From assembly GCF_902506535.1 (NCBI RefSeq), contig NZ_LR733826.1, positions 153,078 through 217,077 on the forward strand: a stretch of 64,000 bases of DNA. Direction: 5' to 3'. Position numbers and translations under genes: made by a program. The notes under the pieces are model-generated. The model was given only the letters and a program-made list of their open reading frames with translations, had not been told where the DNA came from and did not search any database. This DNA comes from Pseudomonas sp. 8Z (GTDB lineage: Bacteria; Pseudomonadota; Gammaproteobacteria; Pseudomonadales; Pseudomonadaceae). This document shows positions 8,576 to 16,936 of the stretch, piece after piece. Every line of letters starts with the position of its first letter. Positions within the stretch are counted from its first letter, which is position 1.

Positions 8576-9304
8576 TCAGATGTACTGGCGTTCGGTGTTG
8601 TGGAAGGCGCGGCCGTTTTCCGGGCGCGAGGTGCGGCACAGCACGCTGATGCCGTCGCTGTCGACCTTGCTCCAGGTCAGTTGCACCGGCTTGGGCGCGT
8701 ATTGCGGGTTCGGGTCCATCGGGTGCTGCAGGGCGGTGAGCACCACCAGGGTGTCCATCGGTGCGTACAGCTCGATGTAGTCGCCGGCTTTGCTGTTATT
8801 GGGCTGGAAGTGGAAGGCGCCCTCGGCATCGACGTCCACACGGCTGAACAGGTTGAGGTTCATCAGCAGGTCGGCCAGCGCGAGATCCCACTTGCCCATT
8901 TCCACCAGCAGGTTGTCCATGCCATTGCGGAAGAAGCCGTTGCGCAGTTCCTGATAGCGGCCCTGGCCGTACTTCTCCAGCGTTTCCTCGGCATTGAGTA
9001 CGCCGCCGAAGCTGTCGTGCCAGCCACAGGTGTCAGCGGTGATGGCCGCCAGTACCTTGCCCATGTCCGAGTACAGGCAGTGGCCGGCGGTGAGCTTGGC
9101 GGTGTGCTGACCCTTGAGGGTGTCGGGCAGGTTCAGCCGTTCGCTTTTCTCCAGGGCGTTGAACAGCAGCAGGCTGACGTTGGCGCCGCCCTGGATATCG
9201 GTGATGCGCAGCAGTTGGCCGCGCTTGAGGATGAAGGAGGTGTGGCCGCCGCCAGGGACGGTCTCTTCATACAGGGTCGGACGCAGGGCGAGAGAGGCAG
9301 TCAT
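8576..9304 (-). CDS. cgdA: Carboxyguanidine deiminase subunit lacking metal ligands, DUF1989 (UAAP1)
   Basis: A 242-residue DUF1989 protein, with start at ATG 9304 two bases after the ATPase stop codon. It keeps the [14 protein letters not shown] core but has VL where its partner has AC (residue 102), GFF in place of the second Cys, and LQHP in place of the third. The Asp position is also changed (ANVSLLL). All four expected zinc ligands are absent, so this is probably a structural or substrate-holding partner of the neighbouring subunit. The pairing of one intact and one degenerate paralogue suggests a heteromeric enzyme. Confidence 0.85.
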   Translation of the reverse strand: MTASLALRPTLYEETVPGGGHTSFILKRGQLLRITDIQGGANVSLLLFNALEKSERLNLPDTLKGQHTAKLTAGHCLYSDMGKVLAAITADTCGWHDSFGGVLNAEETLEKYGQGRYQELRNGFFRNGMDNLLVEMGKWDLALADLLMNLNLFSRVDVDAEGAFHFQPNNSKAGDYIELYAPMDTLVVLTALQHPMDPNPQYAPKPVQLTWSKVDSDGISVLCRTSRPENGRAFHNTERQYI

Positions 9305-9306
9305 GC

Positions 9307-10110
9307 TCAGGCTCCTTGGTGAGTGGGTTGCAGGCTGCCGAGCAGGTGTGCGGGCAGCAGGTCGGCTGCCGCGCGCTGGCTGCGGCGGCCTTCGTTGAGA
9401 GGGATGTCGTAGGTCACCCGAGCGCCATAGGCGCCTGGGGCATGTGGGTCGTGGCGCAGCTTGTCGAAGACCATCAGCCGCGTGCCGAGGCTGAAGCCCT
9501 CGGACAGGTCGTGGGTGACCATGAACACGGTCAGCCCGGTTGCGTGCCACAGTTCCAGCAGCAGGGCGTGCATGTCCTTGCGGATGCCGGGGTCGAGTGC
9601 GCCAAAGGGCTCGTCCAGCAGCAGCACGCGCGGCTTCATGATCAGCGCCTGAGCGATGGCCAGACGCTGCTGCATGCCACCGGAGAGGGCGCTGGGGTAT
9701 TTGTCCAGAGCGTGAGCGAGGCCGACCTTGGTGAGTATCTCGGCTGCACGTTCGCGGGCTTCGCGCTTGGCGGCGCCGAACAGGCGGCCGAGCAGCCGTG
9801 ACTGGCGCAGCTCCAGGCCGAGGGCGACGTTGTCCAGCACGCTCAGGTGCGGGAACACCGAGTAGCGCTGGAACACCACGCCTCGGCTGGGATCTGGCTC
9901 GGCGGTCAGTGGCTCGCCGCCGAGCAGGATCTGCCCACGGCTGGGACGCTCCTGGCCAAGCAGCAGGCGCAGGAAGGTGGACTTGCCGCAACCGGAAGCG
10001 CCGACCAGGGTGCAGAACTCACCCTCGGCGATGCTCAGGTCGAGACGCTCCAGCACGGTCTGGTCGCCATATTGTTGCCAGACGTTTTTCACTTCAATGA
10101 AGGCGCTCAT
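9307..10110 (-). CDS. ABC transporter ATP-binding protein, guanidine operon
   Basis: A 267-residue NitT/TauT-type ATPase. Walker A is GASGCGKS (residues 37-44), the signature LSGGMQQR is at 143-150, Walker B LLLDEP at 164-169, and the switch His lies in VMVTHDL. It energises uptake by the permease and periplasmic protein encoded just upstream; its start overlaps the permease stop by four bases (ATGA), so translation is probably coupled. The ligand is presumably guanidine or a guanidino compound, inferred from the riboswitch and the catabolic genes that follow. Confidence 0.9.
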   Translation of the reverse strand: MSAFIEVKNVWQQYGDQTVLERLDLSIAEGEFCTLVGASGCGKSTFLRLLLGQERPSRGQILLGGEPLTAEPDPSRGVVFQRYSVFPHLSVLDNVALGLELRQSRLLGRLFGAAKREARERAAEILTKVGLAHALDKYPSALSGGMQQRLAIAQALIMKPRVLLLDEPFGALDPGIRKDMHALLLELWHATGLTVFMVTHDLSEGFSLGTRLMVFDKLRHDPHAPGAYGARVTYDIPLNEGRRSQRAAADLLPAHLLGSLQPTHQGA

Positions 10111-10922
10111 GCCTTGGCTCCTTCATACCAGGGGAAGCACAGGCGGGTGAGCTGGCGCAGGCCCAGGTCCATGGCCCAGGCCAGCAGGGTGATCCAGGCC
10201 ACGTAAGGCAGTATCACGTCCATGGCCATGTAGCGGCGCACGAGGAAAATGCGGTAGCCCAGACCGTCGGTGGAGGCGATGGCTTCGGCGGCGATCAGAA
10301 ACAGCCAGGCCGACCCCAGCACCAGGCGCAGGGAAATGAGCAGACGCGGCAGCAATTGCGGCAGTACCAGACGCAGGATCAGCGTCCAGGTGCTGGCACC
10401 GAGGGTTTGCGCCTTGATCAGCAGCTCATTGGGTATTTCCCGCGCGCGCTGTTCGAGGTCACGCGCCAGCATCGGCGTGACGCCAATGACGATCAGCATG
10501 ACCTTGGACAGCTCGCCAAGGCCGAAGACGATGAACAGGATCGGCAGGATGGCCAGTGGCGGGATCATCGACAGCACGGTGAGCAGCGGCGACAGCGGTG
10601 CGCCGAACAGCGGCAGGCTGCCGGCGGCAATGCCCAGGGTCAGGCCGACCAGTGCGGCAATGCCCAGACCCAGGGCCAGGCGCCTCAGGCTTGAGGCGCT
10701 GTCAGCCCAGAACAGATACTGACCAGTGCGTTTGTCCTCGGTAAAGGCCAGACGGTCGATGGCGTCGGCCATCTGCGCGGCACTGGGCAGTAGCTTGTCG
10801 TTGGGGTTCTCCGCCAGGCGCGTGGTCGAACTGCTGAAGTACACCAGCAGTACGAGCGCGAAGGGCAGGAGGATCAGCAGCAGGCGGCTGCCGCGATCCG
10901 GGTGTCGATTGATCAGGCGCAT
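10107..10922 (-). CDS. ABC transporter permease, guanidine operon
   Basis: A 271-residue inner-membrane permease of the BPD transporter class. It has an N-terminal helix (LLLILLPFALVLLVYF), further helices (LGLGIAALVGLTLGIAAG; LLTVLSMIPPLAILPILFIVFG; LVLGSAWLFLIAAEAIA) and the EAA-like loop near ELLIKAQTLGAS. ATG 10922 is preceded by GAGAG and is preferred to an upstream start that would add a low-complexity extension. It forms the membrane channel for the transporter whose ATPase follows directly. Its gene lies 61 bases after the binding-protein gene. Confidence 0.88.
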   Translation of the reverse strand: MRLINRHPDRGSRLLLILLPFALVLLVYFSSSTTRLAENPNDKLLPSAAQMADAIDRLAFTEDKRTGQYLFWADSASSLRRLALGLGIAALVGLTLGIAAGSLPLFGAPLSPLLTVLSMIPPLAILPILFIVFGLGELSKVMLIVIGVTPMLARDLEQRAREIPNELLIKAQTLGASTWTLILRLVLPQLLPRLLISLRLVLGSAWLFLIAAEAIASTDGLGYRIFLVRRYMAMDVILPYVAWITLLAWAMDLGLRQLTRLCFPWYEGAKA

Positions 10923-10983
10923 GGGATCTCTCGGTTGGCTTGGGGCCTGAACCCGTTCCCTAGGGGAACGGGCGGGAGAGGCG

Positions 10984-12054
10984 TCAGAGCTTGCCGTCGG
11001 CGGCCATCTGCATGTAGCTCGGGTCGAAGCGCAGCTTGAGGTTGCCCTGGTCACCGGTGGTCACACCGCCGGCGAAGCTCATGCCGATGGCGTCGCTGCT
11101 CTGCGCGCCATCGCCGAGCAGGCCGTGGGCGAAGGAGAACTCGGCCACCTTGGTCATGGTTGCCGGCAGTTGCGCGCTGGTGGCGAAGGCCACGGCGTCT
11201 TTGGCGGTGTAGAACATCTTGGTCGCCGCCAGTTGCGCCTCGTAGCCGACCAGGTCGGTGCCGGAGGCCTTGGCCATGTGTTCGCGGGCCGCTTTGCCTT
11301 CGGCCGAATCGCTGCCCATGGTGGCCATGATTTCGTACCAGGCACCGGTCAGCGCCTTGCCCAGGGCGGGGTTGTCCTTGAGCGTTGCGCTGTTGACCAC
11401 CATCAGGTCGATGATTTCGCCAGGGATCTGGCTGGAATCGAACACCTTGGTCACGCTCGGTGTGGCTTCGATCTCGGCCAGCAGCGGGTTCCAGGTGGCC
11501 GCTGCCTGCACGCCGGGTGTGGAGAAGGCAGCGACCATATCGGCGTCGGAGGTGTTAACCACCTTGAGGTCGCGTTCGCTTAGGCCGACGCTCTCCAGGC
11601 CACGGGCCAGCAGGTAATGCGAAACCGACAGCTCAACGAGGTTGACGTCCATGCCCTTGAGGTCGGCCAGGGTCTTGCCTTCGCCTTTGACCACGACGCC
11701 GTCGTTGCCATTGGAGAAGTCGCCGATGATCAGCGCGGTGCTGTCCACACCACCGGCGGCGGGGATGGTCAGGGCGTCCATGTTGGTCATGGTGCAGCCG
11801 TCGAACTGGCCGACGCTGTACTGGTTGATCGACTCGACGTAGTCGTTGATCTGCACCACGTCGATGTTGATGTCGTACTTCTTCGCCCATTTGTCGACGA
11901 TGCCTTGAGCGGCGCCGTATTCCCAGGGCATCCAGCCGGCGTAGATGGTCCAGCACACCTTGAAGTCGGTTTTCGGAGCAGCCTGCGCGGACAGGCTGAG
12001 CGCGGCGCCAAGACCGGCGGCAGCGAGAACGGAGAGTAGACGGGACTTACGCAT
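10984..12054 (-). CDS. Periplasmic substrate-binding protein, guanidine operon
   Basis: A 356-residue exported protein with a clear signal peptide (MRKSRLLSVLAAAGLGAALS, cleaved after AQA). The mature part is a NitT/TauT-type binding protein (CWTIYAGWMPWEYGAA... INDYVESINQYSVGQFDG... TMTNMDALTIPAAGGVDS), the type annotated as 'urea carboxylase-related ABC transporter, periplasmic component'. It is the first gene of the operon. The start has a strong CTGGAGG ribosome site that lies downstream of the guanidine-I riboswitch, so expression should rise when guanidine binds the leader RNA. Confidence 0.9.
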   Translation of the reverse strand: MRKSRLLSVLAAAGLGAALSLSAQAAPKTDFKVCWTIYAGWMPWEYGAAQGIVDKWAKKYDINIDVVQINDYVESINQYSVGQFDGCTMTNMDALTIPAAGGVDSTALIIGDFSNGNDGVVVKGEGKTLADLKGMDVNLVELSVSHYLLARGLESVGLSERDLKVVNTSDADMVAAFSTPGVQAAATWNPLLAEIEATPSVTKVFDSSQIPGEIIDLMVVNSATLKDNPALGKALTGAWYEIMATMGSDSAEGKAAREHMAKASGTDLVGYEAQLAATKMFYTAKDAVAFATSAQLPATMTKVAEFSFAHGLLGDGAQSSDAIGMSFAGGVTTGDQGNLKLRFDPSYMQMAADGKL

Positions 12055-12120
12055 GAGGAACCTCCAGTTCGAGAAAGGGCGGGCAGGAGTTCGCGGCGTT
12101 TCCCCACGGATGGGGCGCGT

Positions 12121-12213
12121 TCTCCCGGGCTTTTATCCCGCCGTGTAACCTCGAAGGAGGTCGCCAACTCTCGGACCAGTCACTCGCTTTATCGGCGAGC
12201 CGGAACCCTAGTC
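12121..12213 (-). promoter_or_regulatory. Guanidine-I (ykkC) riboswitch
   Basis: Read on the minus strand, the leader contains the diagnostic blocks in order: CTAGGGTTCCG, a variable stem, GACTGGTCCGAGAG, a second stem (CGACCTCCTTCGAGGTT), then ACACGG-GGGATAAAAGCCCGGGAGA. These are the conserved elements of the ykkC subtype 1 RNA, which binds guanidinium. A CCCCATCCGTGGGG hairpin (12102-12115) follows and could belong to the expression platform; it has no U-tract, so control may act on translation. The element sits about 70-160 bases before the binding-protein start. Confidence 0.93.
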
Positions 12214-12281
12214 AGCTATTTGTTACAAATTGTGGTGCCGCGTACCCGGCGCACCGGGCATTTCCTGCACCTTTGGCCTAA

Positions 12282-12299
12282 AGCGAACATCGTGCCAGG
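12282..12299 (-). promoter_or_regulatory. Sigma-54-type promoter of the guanidine operon
   Basis: On the minus strand CTGGCACGATGTTCGCTT matches the RpoN consensus: the -24 GG and -12 GC are exactly ten bases apart, and the -24 box is a full TGGCACG. The -12 box is TCGC instead of TTGC. Transcription would start near 12271, giving about 55 bases of leader before the riboswitch. It suggests combined nitrogen-status and guanidine control. Confidence 0.65.
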
Positions 12300-12518
12300 T
12301 GCTGGAAGACCCGCGCGGCGCGGTATCTGGCTTGATGTGGATGTAATGCGTGCGTCGTGTTGGTGCGATTTATCGCTGTGCGCTGCTTGCTGGGGCGTTG
12401 TGCCGGGCCATGGGGCGGTACTGCACCTAAGGGTGTTGCCGGTGTCTGAACGAACAGGGAGCCCCTCCCTATGTCGGCATATGCCGACCCTGTGCCCTGC
12501 GGTCGAAAGGAGGCCGCC

Positions 12519-12950
12519 ATGCCCAAAAAAATCCTGCTTATGCTGTTGCTGTCACTGTCGGGTTGCACGGTATACGGGGGTGGTTACGACCAACCCGGTT
12601 ATGGCTACTACGACTATCGCTACAACGATGGCTACCGCCGCGACACATACTCACCGCCCGTGTACGTGGTGCCGGGTTACTACTATGAGGAGCGCCGCTA
12701 TGGTTACCGGCAAGATCGCCGTTACCTGCCGCCGCCGACACCGCCACGTTACGCGCCACCGCCACGCTACCGGGCCGATTATCCTCGGCATCAGCGGCCA
12801 CAGCCACGTTATGAGCAATACCAGGGCAACCGCCGTTACGACTCACGTGGCGCAGATGGCAGGCCCCGTGGCGGTTGGGGTAACGGTGATCGGCGTTACT
12901 CGCAAGAGCGCTATCAGCAGCCGCGCGGTATGGGTGAGCGTAGCCGCTAG
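12519..12950 (+). CDS. Tyr/Arg/Pro-rich lipoprotein of unknown function
   Basis: A 143-residue protein beginning at the ATG at 12519 behind a consensus AAGGAGG. The first 17 residues are a lipoprotein signal ending in the lipobox LSGC. The rest is low-complexity: Gly/Tyr pairs first (YGGGYDQPGYGYYDY), then Pro-rich (PPPTPPRYAPPPRYR), then Arg/Gln/Gly-rich. Such sequence suggests a disordered, cell-envelope-anchored chain; I do not recognise a named family. It is the only plus-strand gene here and its stop overlaps the stop of the convergent dehydrogenase by a few bases. Confidence 0.75.
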   Translation: MPKKILLMLLLSLSGCTVYGGGYDQPGYGYYDYRYNDGYRRDTYSPPVYVVPGYYYEERRYGYRQDRRYLPPPTPPRYAPPPRYRADYPRHQRPQPRYEQYQGNRRYDSRGADGRPRGGWGNGDRRYSQERYQQPRGMGERSR

Positions 12951-13828
12951 ATAAATAACTGCTGTACCACCGAGAAGTCCTGTTTGCCCTTGCCCTGTTT
13001 GAGCAGCAAGCGATAAAGCTGCAGGGCCAGGGCGCCCATCGGTGCGCTGTTGCCGTTGTGGTTGGCGGTTTCCTGGGCTAGGCCGAGGTCCTTGGCCATC
13101 AATTCGACCATGAAGCCGCCGCTGTAGTCGTTGGACGCAGGCGCGTGTTCCATCACGCCTGGCCAGGGGTTGTACTTCTCCAGCGTCCAGTTGCCGCCTG
13201 AGCTCTGGCGCATGATTTCTGCCAGCACTATTGGCTCCAGGCCGTTGGCCACGCCCAAGGCCATGGCTTCGGCGGTGGCGATCATCTGCACGGCCAGCAC
13301 CTGGTTGTTGCACACCTTGGCCACCTGGCCGGCGCCTGCGGGCCCGGCGTGAAAGATGTTGCGGCCCATGGCGGCGAGAATCGGCCGGGCTTTTTCCAGT
13401 GCCTCGGTGTCACCGCCAACCATGAACGTCAGGGTTGCGGCGGCTGCGCCGCTGGTGCCGCCAGAGACGGGAGCATCGAGCAGGACGATGCCGCGCTCAC
13501 GGGCGGCGGTGTGTACCTTACGCGCTGCCTCCGGGGCGATGGTCGAGCACTCGATCACCCGCGTGCCTGTCTTGAGTCGTTCGAGCAGGCCGTTCTCGCC
13601 CAGATACAGGTCAGTCACATGACGGCTGGCCGGCAGCATGCTGATCACCACCTGCGCTCGCGAGGCGGCGTCCGTAGCGCTGTCGGCAGCTAGTGCGCCT
13701 TCACCTACCAGGGTGTCGACGGCGCTGCGCTGCAGGTCGAATACGCTCAGCGGGTAGCCAGCCTTGAGCAGGTTGCGGGCCATAGGCAAGCCCATGTTGC
13801 CGAGGCCGATAAAGGCGATATGAGTCAT
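12947..13828 (-). CDS. 3-hydroxyisobutyrate / L-serine dehydrogenase family protein
   Basis: A 293-residue beta-hydroxyacid dehydrogenase. The N-terminal NAD-binding motif is FIGLGNMGLPMARNL, the substrate motif is DAPVSGGTSGA near residue 122, and the catalytic Lys lies in GQVAKVCNN near 172. The closest remembered relative is PA0743 of P. aeruginosa, shown to be an NAD-dependent L-serine dehydrogenase, and its neighbours here match the PA0744-PA0746 genes. In a valine pathway it would oxidise 3-hydroxyisobutyrate. The substrate cannot be settled from sequence. ATG 13828 follows AGGAGAGG-like sequence. Confidence 0.85.
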   Translation of the reverse strand: MTHIAFIGLGNMGLPMARNLLKAGYPLSVFDLQRSAVDTLVGEGALAADSATDAASRAQVVISMLPASRHVTDLYLGENGLLERLKTGTRVIECSTIAPEAARKVHTAARERGIVLLDAPVSGGTSGAAAATLTFMVGGDTEALEKARPILAAMGRNIFHAGPAGAGQVAKVCNNQVLAVQMIATAEAMALGVANGLEPIVLAEIMRQSSGGNWTLEKYNPWPGVMEHAPASNDYSGGFMVELMAKDLGLAQETANHNGNSAPMGALALQLYRLLLKQGKGKQDFSVVQQLFI

Positions 13829-13917
13829 GCTGCCTCTCCTTTGCTTGTTGCTCTTGGGGTACGGCTCAATGCCAATCAATCACGCATCAATCGTGTCGGT
13901 TCCCGTTGCTCTGCCGG

Positions 13918-13943
13918 TCGCGGCTAAAGCCCCTGCCACAGGC
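13918..13943. repeat. Half REP element
   Basis: 'TCGCGGCTAAAGCCCCTGCC' matches the arm used in the REP cluster at 3.4-4.0 kb. It lies in the gap between two genes on the minus strand; the partner arm is missing. Confidence 0.6.
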
Positions 13944-13966
13944 CCATGACCCAAATTGCATGGAGG

Positions 13967-14803
13967 TTACTGCCCGGCTTTGAACAGGTCGTTGAGTTCG
14001 GCGAAGGGCGCGGCATCTCTGGCGAAGCCGGCATCGCCCTGGCGCAGTGCGCGTGCGGCCTGCAGGAAACCGCCAAAGGCGGCACGCGCGAGGCTGGAGC
14101 CGACGCTGACGCGGCGCACGCCCAGTTCGCTCAGGTCGTCCAGCGTCAGGGCGCTGCTGGACAGCCCCAGCAGCACGTTGACCGGTCGTGGCGCCACGGC
14201 GCGAACCACGGCGTCGATTTGTGCGCGGGTGCTCAGGCCCGGTGCATAGAGCACATCGGCGCCTGCCTCGGCATAGGCTTCCAGGCGCCGCAGGGTGTCG
14301 GCCAGGTCTTCGCGCCCGTGCAGGAAGTTTTCAGCACGGGCGCAGAGGGTGAAGGGAAAGGGCAGGCTGCGTGCGGCTGCCACCGAGGCGCGAATGCGCT
14401 CGACTGCCAGCTCCAGCGGATAGATGGGCACCTGCGGATTGCCGCTGGCATCTTCGATGGAGCCGCCGACCAGGCCGCAGGCGGCAGCTTGGATGATGGT
14501 TTCGGCGCAGCCTGTGGGCTCATCGGCAAAGCCGTTTTCCAGATCGGCGGCTACCGGTAGTGGTGTGGCTTCGACAATGGCGCGGGCATTGGCCAGTGTG
14601 TCTTCGCGGCTGATCAGGCCTTCACCATCGGCGCGCCCGAGACTGAAGGCCAGGCCTGCGCTGGTGGTGGCCAGTGCCTCGAAGCCGAGTGCCGCGAGGA
14701 TTTTCGCCGAGCCTGCATCCCAGGGGTTGGGCAGCACCAGCAATCGCTCACGCTGGTGCAGGGCCTGGAAGGCCAGGGCTTTTTGCTGCTGCGTATCGGC
14801 CAT
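13967..14803 (-). CDS. Isocitrate lyase / PEP mutase superfamily protein
   Basis: A 278-residue barrel protein with PNPWDAGSAKIL near residue 25, ATTSAGLAFSLG near 45, the metal/substrate Asp in AADLENGF near 87, GGSIEDASG near 115 and a CARAENFL segment near 155. The family includes 2-methylisocitrate lyase, PEP mutase and oxaloacetate decarboxylase. This short subgroup usually has no assigned substrate; the KKCGH active-site motif of true lyases is not present. It sits between two acyl-CoA catabolic genes, so an organic-acid substrate is plausible. ATG 14803 is preferred over an upstream frame made of REP-derived codons. Confidence 0.8.
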   Translation of the reverse strand: MADTQQQKALAFQALHQRERLLVLPNPWDAGSAKILAALGFEALATTSAGLAFSLGRADGEGLISREDTLANARAIVEATPLPVAADLENGFADEPTGCAETIIQAAACGLVGGSIEDASGNPQVPIYPLELAVERIRASVAAARSLPFPFTLCARAENFLHGREDLADTLRRLEAYAEAGADVLYAPGLSTRAQIDAVVRAVAPRPVNVLLGLSSSALTLDDLSELGVRRVSVGSSLARAAFGGFLQAARALRQGDAGFARDAAPFAELNDLFKAGQ

Positions 14804-14840
14804 GCCGTCGCTCCTTGGTAAGTGGTTGCAGCTCTTCAGG

Positions 14841-14877
14841 TCGCGGCTAAAACCCTCCCACAAAAGCCCCTGCTACA
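14841..14877. repeat. REP fragment overlapping a stop codon
   Basis: 'TCGCGGCTAAAACCCTCCCAC' plus 'AAGCCCCTGCTACA' are degraded REP arms. The element runs into the last codons of the neighbouring enoyl-CoA hydratase/hydrolase gene, whose stop lies within it. Confidence 0.55.
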
Positions 14878-15976
14878 AATCTGCCAATGGATGTTCGCCG
14901 TCCCAGGCTGGAGCGAAGTGGGCGTCGACCACGGCTGGCGGGATCGCTGCAACGTCTGGCCAGTTCCAACGCGGCGCTTGATCCTTGTCGATCAGGCGGG
15001 CGCGTACGCCTTCGGGGAATTCCGGGTGGCGGCAGCAGTTCAGGCTCATGGCGTACTCCATGCGAAACACCTCGGCCAGCGATAGGTGACGGGCGCGCTG
15101 GATTTGCTCCCAGACCAGGTGCGCGGTCAGCGGGCAGCCGTGGGCCAGGGTTTTGGCGGCGCGGGCGAGCAGGGCGTCGTCATCCTCTTGTAAGGCGCTG
15201 ATGGCTTGTACGGCAGTTGGCAGGTCGGCGACATCGAGCAGTTCATCGATGCGCGCGCGACGTGGCAGCCATTGCGCGGCAGGCAGTTCGCTGCGCGCCT
15301 CGCTTTCTAGCGCGCGCAGCAGGCTGTGCAGTTGGGCCTGCGGCTGCTCGCGCCAATTCAGTTGCACCAGGCCGTCGAGCAGGGCGCTTTGCTGATCCTC
15401 GCGCAGGAAGCGGTCGGCCAGGTTCAGATCCAGCGCGTCACGGGCATTCATGCCGCTGGCGGTCAGGCCCAGGAACAGGCCGAGCTTGCCGGGCAGGCGG
15501 GCGAGGAACCAACTGCCGCCGACATCCGGGTACAGGCCGATGTTGATTTCCGGCATGCCCAGGCGACTGCTCGGGGTGACGATGCGGATGCCTGCACCCT
15601 GCAGCAGGCCCATGCCGCCACCGAGCACATGGCCGTGAGCCCAGCAGATGAATGGTTTGGGATAAGTGTGGATGCGGTAATCGAGGCGGTATTCGTCGGC
15701 GAAGAAGCGCTGCGCCAGGGGCGGCACTTCACCGGGATGTTCGCGGCACTGGTGGACGAGTTGCACCACATCGCCACCGGCGCAGAAGGCTTTGGCGCCG
15801 TTGCCGCGCAGCACCACGCAGGCGATCTCGGGGTCATCGGCCCAGGCCTTGAGGCGGGCATCGAGCGCCTCGATCATCGGCAGGGAAAGGGCGTTGAGAC
15901 TTTTTTCGGCATCCAGGCTGGCGATGCCGATACGGTAGCCGTGCAGGCTGGGGCGTTCTTCGAATTGCAGATTCAT
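14873..15976 (-). CDS. Enoyl-CoA hydratase / 3-hydroxyisobutyryl-CoA hydrolase family protein
   Basis: A 367-residue crotonase-fold protein. The oxyanion-hole segments are KAFCAGGDV near residue 62 and GHVLGGGMGLLQGA near 115, and the catalytic region MPEINIGLYPDVGGSWFLARL near 140 is typical of 3-hydroxyisobutyryl-CoA hydrolases, which are longer than hydratases, as here. It corresponds to PA0744 in P. aeruginosa. In valine or branched-acid breakdown it would release 3-hydroxyisobutyrate, the substrate class of the dehydrogenase encoded two genes on. Start ATG 15976 directly precedes the conserved NLQFEE.. region; the stop lies in a REP fragment. Confidence 0.87.
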   Translation of the reverse strand: MNLQFEERPSLHGYRIGIASLDAEKSLNALSLPMIEALDARLKAWADDPEIACVVLRGNGAKAFCAGGDVVQLVHQCREHPGEVPPLAQRFFADEYRLDYRIHTYPKPFICWAHGHVLGGGMGLLQGAGIRIVTPSSRLGMPEINIGLYPDVGGSWFLARLPGKLGLFLGLTASGMNARDALDLNLADRFLREDQQSALLDGLVQLNWREQPQAQLHSLLRALESEARSELPAAQWLPRRARIDELLDVADLPTAVQAISALQEDDDALLARAAKTLAHGCPLTAHLVWEQIQRARHLSLAEVFRMEYAMSLNCCRHPEFPEGVRARLIDKDQAPRWNWPDVAAIPPAVVDAHFAPAWDGEHPLADL

Positions 15977-15988
15977 GCGTGTTTCCCG

Positions 15989-16061
15989 CGTAGGGTGGAT
16001 GGCGCTTTGTCCATCCACCGCGTGTGTTGTGGTGGACGTGAAAGGCGACGTCCACCCTACG
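15989..16061. repeat. Long inverted repeat between two crotonase-family genes
   Basis: 'CGTAGGGTGGATGGCG' faces 'CGACGTCCACCCTACG', with a second internal pair (TCCATCCACCGCG / TGGTGGACG). It fills most of the 103-base gap between the DspI-like gene and the hydrolase gene. It belongs to a third repeat family, related to 'GTGGGCTGAAGCCCACCCTAC' at 59449-59478. Confidence 0.75.
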
Positions 16062-16079
16062 AGCGTGCAACTGTTGGGC

Positions 16080-16898
16080 TTACTTGTTGCGCCACTGCGG
16101 GTCGCGTTTTTCCAAAAATGCGTTGACCCCTTCGCGGGTGTCGTCGGCGTCGAACAGGTCGACGAAACGCTCGCGTTCCTCCGGCAGCCAGGCGTTCGGG
16201 CCGCGTTGGCGGGCGCCCTGGATCAGCGGTTTGATGGTCCGCACCGCCACCGGGCTTTGCCGCGCGACTTTGCTTGCCAGCAGCAAGGCGGTGCCGCGCG
16301 CTTCGCCAGTGTCCACCACCTGCTCGACCAGGCCGATGCGCAGGGCGGTGTCGGCGTCGAGGCGCTCGCCGCAGAGAATCATGCGCTTGGCCCAGCCTTC
16401 GCCCACCAGCCAGGGCAGTGCCTGGGTGCCACCGGCGCAGGGCAGCAGGCCCACGGCGGCTTCGGGCAGGGCCATCTGCGCCTGGCGCTCGGCGATACGG
16501 ATGTCGCAGGCCAGCGCGCACTCCAGGCCGCCGCCCATGGCGTAGCCGTTGATCGCGGCGATGGACACACCACGGAAATCGCGCAGAGTTTCGAAGGCTT
16601 CACCGAAGCGCCGCGCCATCTCGCGGGCGCGGGCCTTGTCGCCGTCGGCGAACATATTCAGGTCGGCGCCTGCGCTGAAGAATTTTGCCCCCTGGCCGGT
16701 TACCACCAGGGCGTAAACCTCGTCGTCACGGTTAAGGTGCTCGACCACTTGCTTGAGGCCGATCAGCGAGTCGCGATCCCAGGTGTTGGCCGGTGGGTGG
16801 TTGATGGTGATGAGTGCGGTGTGGCCGTGTTTTTCCACGGTGAGCTTGTGGGTCAGGTCGAAGATGCCGGATTTGTAGGTTTCGATGGCTGTGCTCAT
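16080..16898 (-). CDS. dspI: DspI-like enoyl-CoA hydratase
   Basis: A 272-residue crotonase-family protein. Oxyanion-hole segments KFFSAGADLNMF (near residue 70) and INGYAMGGGLECALACD (near 115) are intact, and the family's Glu pair lies in LPEAAVGLLPCAGG near 143. The sequence and gene neighbours match PA0745 of P. aeruginosa, named DspI and reported as needed for the cis-2-decenoic acid biofilm-dispersion signal; ordinary fatty-acid or amino-acid acyl-CoA hydration is equally possible. It lies 38 bases after the acyl-CoA dehydrogenase gene, presumably in the same operon. The symbol rests on remembered similarity. Confidence 0.82.
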   Translation of the reverse strand: MSTAIETYKSGIFDLTHKLTVEKHGHTALITINHPPANTWDRDSLIGLKQVVEHLNRDDEVYALVVTGQGAKFFSAGADLNMFADGDKARAREMARRFGEAFETLRDFRGVSIAAINGYAMGGGLECALACDIRIAERQAQMALPEAAVGLLPCAGGTQALPWLVGEGWAKRMILCGERLDADTALRIGLVEQVVDTGEARGTALLLASKVARQSPVAVRTIKPLIQGARQRGPNAWLPEERERFVDLFDADDTREGVNAFLEKRDPQWRNK

Positions 16899-16936
16899 GG
16901 TCGTCCCCGATAGGGTTCATCGTCGCGTGCACCTAA

